From a virus, in IMG/VR virus record IMGVR_UViG_3300033150_002504, positions 1-23,662 of that record: DNA of 23,662 nucleotides; one strand, given 5' to 3'. Under the pieces are notes generated by a model. The model saw only the letters and a list, made by a program, of their open reading frames with translations. It made no database searches and was not told where the DNA came from. The position numbers and the translations under genes were made by a program. Positions 19,428 to 23,662 of this stretch are shown here, piece after piece. The first letter of the stretch is position 1. Every line of letters starts with the position of its first letter.

Positions 19428-19964
19428 TAATTGAGCTGCTTTTCCATTAGGTGTGCGGTAATACATTTTGTTATACTCTTTATGTTGTTGATGCCAACGT
19501 TTTTGGCGTTGCCTTTGCTCCGCTAAATGTTCTTGAAAGTACACCTGGTGGTATTCTCTGGCTTTTTCTTTGTTCTTATGATGCCACTTTCTGCTTCGCT
19601 CCTTACATACTTCTTTGTGAGTCTGATAGTACTTTTTGCTATATTTCCTGTGTTTGTCTTCGTTGTCTCGGAACCACTTAACGTTTCGGCGATATATTTC
19701 CTCTTTATGCTGCTGGCAGTACTTCTTCATATACCTTTTGTTTCGCCTCCTTATCTCCTCTCCATGTTTTTGGTAGTACTCTTTTTGGTACTTTTTCCTT
19801 TCTTCCTTATGATCTTGATAGTACTCTTTAAAATATTCTTTGCGTTCCTGGTTATACTCTCTCATGCACTTTTTACAATTGTTTTGTAGTCCATCTCTGC
19901 TAGTTTTGTCTTTTGAAAACATACTCTCCGGTAACAATCGCTTACACTTTGAGCATCGTTTCAT
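19347..19964 (-). CDS. HNH-type endonuclease, zinc-finger and repeat part, frameshifted
   Basis: ATG 19964 opens a 205-residue frame. It begins with a zinc ribbon (MKRCSKCKRLLPESMF, then NNCKKCMREY) and continues with some ten copies of a 10- to 14-residue basic motif (KEYYQKH.EE.RR, KKYYQTHKEV, KRWHQQHKEY) forming a long charged helix. This is the N-terminal architecture of a phage HNH family. The last 22 residues (MYITITILISTS...) are foreign to the family: near the A-run at 19425-19428 the true continuation switches to another frame that reads through to 19222. With one base restored the protein would be 247 aa. The ribosome binding site is weak (AAAGAG). Confidence 0.7.
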   Translation of the reverse strand: MKRCSKCKRLLPESMFSKDKTSRDGLQNNCKKCMREYNQERKEYFKEYYQDHKEERKKYQKEYYQKHGEEIRRRNKRYMKKYCQQHKEEIYRRNVKWFRDNEDKHRKYSKKYYQTHKEVCKERSRKWHHKNKEKAREYHQVYFQEHLAEQRQRQKRWHQQHKEYNKMYYRTPNGKAAQLKAIKMYITITILISTSFLLTVVCIEV

Positions 19965-20027
19965 TTTTGCATCTCTTTAGTTATCAGATTGAAGCTTTGG
20001 TTCTTGAATTCATAGCTATTTAAACAA

Positions 20028-20063
20028 AATTTGCGCATTGGTGAGTAACTCTTGGCGCAAATT
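20028..20063 (-). terminator. Possible intrinsic terminator
   Basis: AATTTGCGC (20028-20036) and GCGCAAATT (20055-20063) form a perfect 9-bp stem with an 18-base loop, starting at the stop codon of the 136-aa gene. On the minus strand the second arm runs into TTTTGTTT. The long loop weakens the call. The 12-mer AAAATTTGCGCA recurs at 21144-21155. Confidence 0.45.
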
Positions 20064-20472
20064 AGAAATTTTGAAACAGTGGAGCGAATCTTTCCAGTAC
20101 CTCTTCTCTGGTTAGACCCCATTTTGAGGAAAGCAGTTCTAACATCTTCTCTTTCTCTTTCTTCAGATTTGGCGTAGCAGTCTGTTTAGAAAACAAGTAT
20201 CTATCGAATGACTTCTTGTCCGCTAAGTTCCAGAGACTCGGTGGTCGACCAACAAAGTGTAGATTCCAGATGAACTGACCTAGAATCCATGCTTCTGGAT
20301 CGACGTTATGCATTCTTGAAACTTTGATGACATTCTCGAAGTATTTAAGGTTTTTGAAGTAATTCTCGGAAAACTGGGTTGGATGTTGAAAGTGGTGTTT
20401 GCGTAGTTGATGCGAAAAAATGTCACGTAGGAATGTATAAAACCGGTAGAGTTCTTTTGATTCTTTGTTCAT
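20062..20472 (-). CDS. Hypothetical protein (136 aa)
   Basis: ATG 20472 starts right after the upstream stop (TAAATG), with GGTGGTGA as ribosome binding site. The product is basic and predicted helical, rich in Phe, His and Tyr in the first half (ELYRFYTFLRDIFSHQLRKHHFQHPTQF). WNLHFVGRPPSLWNLADKKSF follows in the middle, with a charged end (LKKEKEKMLELL, REEVLERFAPLF). No recognised domain. It is the last gene of the 20.0-21.1 kb run, just before the putative terminator. Confidence 0.68.
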   Translation of the reverse strand: MNKESKELYRFYTFLRDIFSHQLRKHHFQHPTQFSENYFKNLKYFENVIKVSRMHNVDPEAWILGQFIWNLHFVGRPPSLWNLADKKSFDRYLFSKQTATPNLKKEKEKMLELLSSKWGLTREEVLERFAPLFQNF

Positions 20473-20640
20473 TTAATTCATCACCACCAAAAAGGACCAC
20501 TGTATGATGCCGACTGCTGCTGCACGTTGGTCTTCTACAGTTACGAGCGGTAGCGCGATCTCTACTGTGTACACTAAATGTTCTTCGCTATCTTTCGACA
20601 TGTTTTTCCTAAGTCTTCTCATAAAGTTTTCAAAGTCCAT
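20473..20640 (-). CDS. Small hypothetical protein (55 aa)
   Basis: ATG 20640 (MDFENFMRRLRKNMSKD) overlaps the previous stop as TGATG and has a weak GGCGG 7 bases before; a TTG six codons earlier is less likely. The first half is a basic amphipathic helix; the second is a beta-type segment (LVYTVEIALPLVTVEDQR) ending with a hydrophobic stretch (VGIIQWSFLVVM). It may be membrane-associated or a small enzyme accessory. No family was recognised. Confidence 0.6.
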   Translation of the reverse strand: MDFENFMRRLRKNMSKDSEEHLVYTVEIALPLVTVEDQRAAAVGIIQWSFLVVMN

Positions 20641-20861
20641 CACAACGCCGCCAGACAAGAATTTATCGGATGACTCTCAATGTATTCTTTTGCACACTTG
20701 GAGAGATCACCTTCTGAAAAGTGCCATTGAAAGCCACACTTATCGCAAATGATCAGGTGAACTTCGAAATCCCGTGGGTGTCTAAATGCGTATGCGAAGG
20801 CTTCTGCCTCATTTTTACAAACTGGACACGTAATAGCAGTGAGACCGGAGATACTCATCAT
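20640..20861 (-). CDS. Zinc-ribbon protein, paralogue
   Basis: ATG 20861 follows TAGGAG and overlaps the upstream stop. The 73-aa product has CPVC (12-15), CDKCGFQWHFSEGDLSKCAKEYIESHP and a C-terminal NSC. This is the same order of motifs as its neighbour (20858-21109) and as the gene at 4115-4342: CPxC, CxxCGFxW, G(D/N)LxxCxKxY, HPxxSC. The neighbouring pair is clearly a tandem duplication. A metal-binding structural role is likely; the function is unknown. Confidence 0.75.
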   Translation of the reverse strand: MMSISGLTAITCPVCKNEAEAFAYAFRHPRDFEVHLIICDKCGFQWHFSEGDLSKCAKEYIESHPINSCLAAL

Positions 20862-21109
20862 AATACTCCTAAACAGGATTTAATTGGGTGGTTTTTAATG
20901 TATTCTTTTACACATGTATGGAGATCGCCGTCTAAGGGGGACCATTGAAAACCACATGAGGGACAGAAGTGCCTAGGTACTACTCGCCGAATCGGTAGTT
21001 GGGCTCTCTTGCGCGAAGGTTCTTCTACTATTAGGACTCGGTCGAAATAAATTTTTTCGCCTGTACCACATATTGGACAGACGAACGAGTCATACGGAGT
21101 ACTTTTCAT
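20858..21109 (-). CDS. Zinc-ribbon protein, paralogue
   Basis: ATG 21109 follows AAGGAG. The 83-aa product has CPIC (11-14), a basic insert (EEPSRKRAQLPIRRVVPRHF), CPSCGFQWSPLDGDLHTCVKEYIKNHPIKSC and a hydrophobic end. It shares the whole C-terminal block with the downstream gene (20640-20861) and more distantly with 4115-4342. The basic insert could contact nucleic acid. It is the first gene after the 122-base gap from the HTH gene; that gap holds a TTTAACCGTTAAA palindrome and the second copy of AAAATTTGCGCA. Confidence 0.75.
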   Translation of the reverse strand: MKSTPYDSFVCPICGTGEKIYFDRVLIVEEPSRKRAQLPIRRVVPRHFCPSCGFQWSPLDGDLHTCVKEYIKNHPIKSCLGVL

Positions 21110-21231
21110 GTCTTAGCTCCTTCAATTTTCGCGCGTTTGAAGAAAAATTTGCGCAATCTAAATTGTGTTTTAAGACCTTGAGGCCTAACAGCGATGTTTT
21201 ATATATACCTCATGGTTTTAACCGTTAAAGC

Positions 21232-21465
21232 TTAATAGAAATGCTTCCTACGGTGAGCTTCTTTCCTCGCGTTTTCTAGATTCTCTTCAGCTTCTTCTAA
21301 TGAACAATCTTCAATCCAATGCAGAATCTCTTCTTTATCAAAACGATATAGTTTTCCAAAACGCTTGAACGGAATCCTTCTTTTTGTTACCATCTTGTAG
21401 ACATCCATCTCAGATACTTTCAACCATTCAGCAAGTTCCTTTACCGTTAAGAGTTCCGGTTTCAA
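21232..21465 (-). CDS. Excisionase/MerR-type HTH (HTH_17) DNA-binding protein
   Basis: The start is TTG 21465, which shares TTGA with the helicase stop; GAGG lies about 7 bases upstream. The 77-aa product begins LLTVKELAEWLKVSEMDVYKMVTKRRIPFKRFGKLYRFDKEEILHWIE, the winged-helix HTH_17 pattern of Xis-like proteins in which the recognition helix is followed by R.IP..R.G..YRF. The acidic C-terminal helix (SLEEAEENLENARKEA) may mediate oligomerisation. It could be a transcriptional regulator or a recombination directionality factor; no integrase is in the window. A 17-base palindrome overlaps its start. Confidence 0.8.
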   Translation of the reverse strand: MKPELLTVKELAEWLKVSEMDVYKMVTKRRIPFKRFGKLYRFDKEEILHWIEDCSLEEAEENLENARKEAHRRKHFY

Positions 21466-21474
21466 TTTGAAACC
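21458..21474. promoter_or_regulatory. Palindrome over the HTH start codon, possible operator
   Basis: GGTTTCAA (21458-21465), one central T, then TTGAAACC (21467-21474) make a perfect 17-base palindrome covering the helicase stop, the TTG start and part of the ribosome binding site of the HTH gene. It would suit self-regulation by binding DNA or by forming a hairpin that hides the start. It may also be chance, because it lies at a coding junction. Confidence 0.35.
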
Positions 21475-22814
21475 TCACAGATTTTGGCATTCAGCTTTTT
21501 GTAGTCGGCAATTCGTTTTTTGGAGTGTTGTAGAAGATATGTGTTAGTCTCATCATAGAAATCATAAACTATAAGGCGTGGAAATTTGACATCGTAACGC
21601 ATTCCTCTGCCTAATCTCTGGATCGATTGGATGGTAGACTTACCACCAGCGGCAATGATTATGACATTTAAGTTTACAACATCAACTCCTTCACCCCAGA
21701 TGTTAGACACAACGATCAGCTTTTCCTTCTTTTTCCGAAATTTCTTTAACGATTCTTGCCTGTATTCAGTCGGTTGGCCTCCATAGACGAAAGGACACCC
21801 TAACGTTTTAGAAAGAATCTTACCATGCTCAATTTCTCGTACTAAGATTACTGTACTTAGATTAGGATGTTTGCGTGCGATTCCCACAATCATCTCATTT
21901 CTAACTTTGTTATGAACGATGCCATACTTCCTTGCTTCCTCGTATTCACAGTTTAGTTTGGGCTCCTTTACTGAAATGATGAACACCTCAGGACGAAGTA
22001 GTAATTTTTTCTGAATCAAAGGCTCTGCTGATAGTTTGAAGATTATCGGGCCTAATGCAGCAACAGTAAGCATATTCTTATTGTCATCTCTGTCCAAAGA
22101 AGTTGCTGAAAGACCATAACGAAAAGGTGCTGGAATTTTCATTAGAACTTTGTAGAGTGTTTTAGACGCGATATGGTGACACTCGTCAGTCACTACTACC
22201 TTTGTGGATCTGAGTAGCTTTTGAACCTTCGATGTATCCAGTTGTGAGACAAGAGTTTGAAAAGAGGCAACAGAAACTTTTTCCGGAGAAAAGATTCCAT
22301 CTCCAATTTTGCCGACTTTATTCAGATTCTCTCTCAGGACATCCACCGTTTGATAAAGCAACTCTTTCCGGTGTACCAGGAACAATGTCGGCTGGTCGAG
22401 AGACTTAATTAAAGAGACACTCATAACTGTCTTTCCTGATCCTAATGCACAATGAAAGATCCCTCTTCTCTTAGCTAGACCAACTCGAACAGCTTCTTTT
22501 TGATAGTCTCGTAGCGGCGGTTTCGTATCGAAGCGTGGTTGTACGAGTGCGGGCTCATTGTGAGAGATGACTAAGACTTTGAGCCCGCATCTATGTAATA
22601 CCTCCCGCACTCGAGGCAGGAGGCCTGAAGGGAAGGTGTGAAAGCGTTTTGAGTAAAGATGTCGTACTCCATTCCACCGACCTTCTTTGTATGCAGTGCT
22701 AAAGTAGTATCCTTTAGCGCGGAAAGAGGTGGCCTGATCTATAATTGATTCCAATCTCCTCTCAGGATTTAAGACTTTGCTATAAATTGGTCCCTCAAGA
22801 ATCTCTACGCGCAT
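21462..22814 (-). CDS. UvsW-like superfamily 2 DNA helicase
   Basis: ATG 22814 (MRVEILEGPIYSKVL) has AAGGA 6 bases before; the frame is open 15 codons further but with no ribosome binding site. The 450-aa product has an N-terminal DNA-binding region with GYYFSTAYKEGRWNGVRHLY, followed by LRDYQKEAV (Q motif), Walker A ALGSGKT (123-129), DECH (210-213), GLSATSL and, in the second RecA domain, VVSNIWGEGVDV and QRLGRGMR (motif VI). This is the T4 UvsW layout: ATP-driven branch migration, fork regression and clearing of R-loops during recombination-dependent replication. The homing endonuclease gene overlaps its start. Confidence 0.85.
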   Translation of the reverse strand: MRVEILEGPIYSKVLNPERRLESIIDQATSFRAKGYYFSTAYKEGRWNGVRHLYSKRFHTFPSGLLPRVREVLHRCGLKVLVISHNEPALVQPRFDTKPPLRDYQKEAVRVGLAKRRGIFHCALGSGKTVMSVSLIKSLDQPTLFLVHRKELLYQTVDVLRENLNKVGKIGDGIFSPEKVSVASFQTLVSQLDTSKVQKLLRSTKVVVTDECHHIASKTLYKVLMKIPAPFRYGLSATSLDRDDNKNMLTVAALGPIIFKLSAEPLIQKKLLLRPEVFIISVKEPKLNCEYEEARKYGIVHNKVRNEMIVGIARKHPNLSTVILVREIEHGKILSKTLGCPFVYGGQPTEYRQESLKKFRKKKEKLIVVSNIWGEGVDVVNLNVIIIAAGGKSTIQSIQRLGRGMRYDVKFPRLIVYDFYDETNTYLLQHSKKRIADYKKLNAKICEVSN

Positions 22815-23628
22815 TATAAATCCTTTTTCTGACTTCCCATTTATATTTATAGCACTCAACCGGACATGGACCTATATAGTCTAAAAAGTCTTCAGTTGAC
22901 TTAGCAGAGAGTTGGATCCTATTATCTTTAGTCTTCCATGCTAGGAATCCGAGTTCTCTTAGCATTCTCGTCAAACGTACGACCTCTTCAACCTCAAAGC
23001 ACATACAACATAACCTGATAAATCTGTCTCTTTTATTAAGGTGTCCGTCCCCGAGATACCACTGTCTTACCGTTAATGGAGTTAGTTTCAAGTCTTCAGG
23101 TAAAATTTTGATCCATTTCTTTCGCCTTCCCGTGCTGAATCTCTCATCAGGTTTTGCTCTTCTATACCATTTTCTTTGTAAGAGACCCAATTCGATATAA
23201 TTCTTACTATCCAATCGAAAGGCGGTGTGGGTTCTGCCATCCATGAGGTTAGTAACTTTTTTCCGGATTTTCGACGTCTGTATCCCGAAATCAGTAAGGA
23301 TAGTAGATAACCAGGTGAGATAGCTCCTTTGCGTTGTACCATAACTGAATCTGGCAGAGGATTCACCAACTGGTGTTAGTGATCCGTCTCCTAATAGCTC
23401 TCCAGTTAAGAACTCTAAAGCTTGGGGTGTTAAGACGACGTGATTGCATCTCGCTAGAGCGCTTGCTTTGGTTCGGACGCGTCTCTTTATGCTGTATCTT
23501 TTCAACCAGCGACAGATTGTGGTGCTATCGACCTCGCACTCCTTAGCAATCTGATAAGTAGACTTTTCTTTGACTGCATATTCCGTCCGAAGCCATGCTT
23601 CGTTCTTGTACCTACATTTCTTTTTCAT
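22795..23628 (-). CDS. LAGLIDADG homing endonuclease with N-terminal HTH
   Basis: The 277-aa product carries an N-terminal HTH (YAVKEKSTYQIAKECEVDSTTICRWLKR, 18-45) and two LAGLIDADG motifs: ALEFLTGELLGDGSL (about 70-84) and LTVRQWYLGDGHL (about 184-196), each with the catalytic acidic residue in GDG. It is thus a monomeric double-motif enzyme, probably active. Such enzymes cut intron-less or insertion-less alleles and copy themselves in. Here it stands free upstream of the UvsW-like gene and overlaps it by 20 bases, without visible intron or intein borders. ATG 23628 has AAGGCAG before it. The upstream gene lies beyond the window. Confidence 0.85.
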   Translation of the reverse strand: MKKKCRYKNEAWLRTEYAVKEKSTYQIAKECEVDSTTICRWLKRYSIKRRVRTKASALARCNHVVLTPQALEFLTGELLGDGSLTPVGESSARFSYGTTQRSYLTWLSTILTDFGIQTSKIRKKVTNLMDGRTHTAFRLDSKNYIELGLLQRKWYRRAKPDERFSTGRRKKWIKILPEDLKLTPLTVRQWYLGDGHLNKRDRFIRLCCMCFEVEEVVRLTRMLRELGFLAWKTKDNRIQLSAKSTEDFLDYIGPCPVECYKYKWEVRKRIYNARRDS

Positions 23629-23662
23629 CTTCTGCCTTATGACTCCCCTAAGTTTTTCTATC

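Overview
This window looks like the replication and DNA-modification region of a tailed bacteriophage. Every supported gene is on the minus strand. Genes are packed tightly, often sharing 1-4 bases at ATGA, GTGA, TTGA or TAATG junctions, and most have strong AGGAGG-type ribosome binding sites. The strong Shine-Dalgarno sites, frequent TTG and GTG starts, and Cse60-like and YopX-like genes suggest a phage of a Gram-positive or other low-to-moderate-GC bacterium. The host itself cannot be fixed from the sequence.

In the direction of transcription (right to left), 19.2-23.6 kb holds a LAGLIDADG homing endonuclease, a UvsW-like helicase, an excisionase-like HTH protein, two paralogous zinc-ribbon proteins, two unknown genes and an HNH-like gene broken by a frameshift. 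A roughly 360-base gene-free stretch (18859-19221) follows. It contains a compound 15-bp-arm stem-loop that could be an origin or operator, and a promoter. Next come the replicative helicase and the primase.

The most striking locus is 15488-16740. It has its own promoter (about 16713-16739), a 243-aa protein with the C-terminal IS110/Nop-like domain, and, touching its stop codon, an array of about 23 short repeats with 18-base periodicity. Two alternating 9-base repeats (consensus GGGTTACTC and GGCTCGCTC) are separated by unrelated 9-base spacers, giving a 36-base compound unit. This matches the recently described TIGR-Tas RNA-guided systems: edge and loop repeats, paired 9-nt spacers and a Nop-domain Tas protein. 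No nuclease domain is visible, so the protein is TasA-like.

From 10.7 to 15.5 kb there are small unknown genes, a tRNA-Glu-like element with an enlarged anticodon loop inside an inverted repeat, a Cse60-like gene, and a DNA polymerase I fused to an N-terminal uracil-DNA-glycosylase-type domain. From 6.9 to 10.7 kb, behind a clear promoter, lies a recombination operon: gp32-like SSB, UvsY-like protein, RecA, NYN-domain protein and a Holliday-junction-resolvase-like nuclease. It leads into a 7-deazaguanine DNA-modification module (MazG/Nmad1-like protein, DpdA-like transglycosylase, QueC), with the queuosine-precursor transporter YhhQ further downstream. A secreted phospholipase-D-type nuclease, a YopX-like protein, an RGG-like basic peptide, an M15 peptidase (probable endolysin) and several tiny membrane or zinc-ribbon proteins complete the left side. 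At the left edge is a truncated secreted protein that appears to begin a 3D domain. Two intergenic regions (975-1200 and 2038-2211) carry related structured leader elements.
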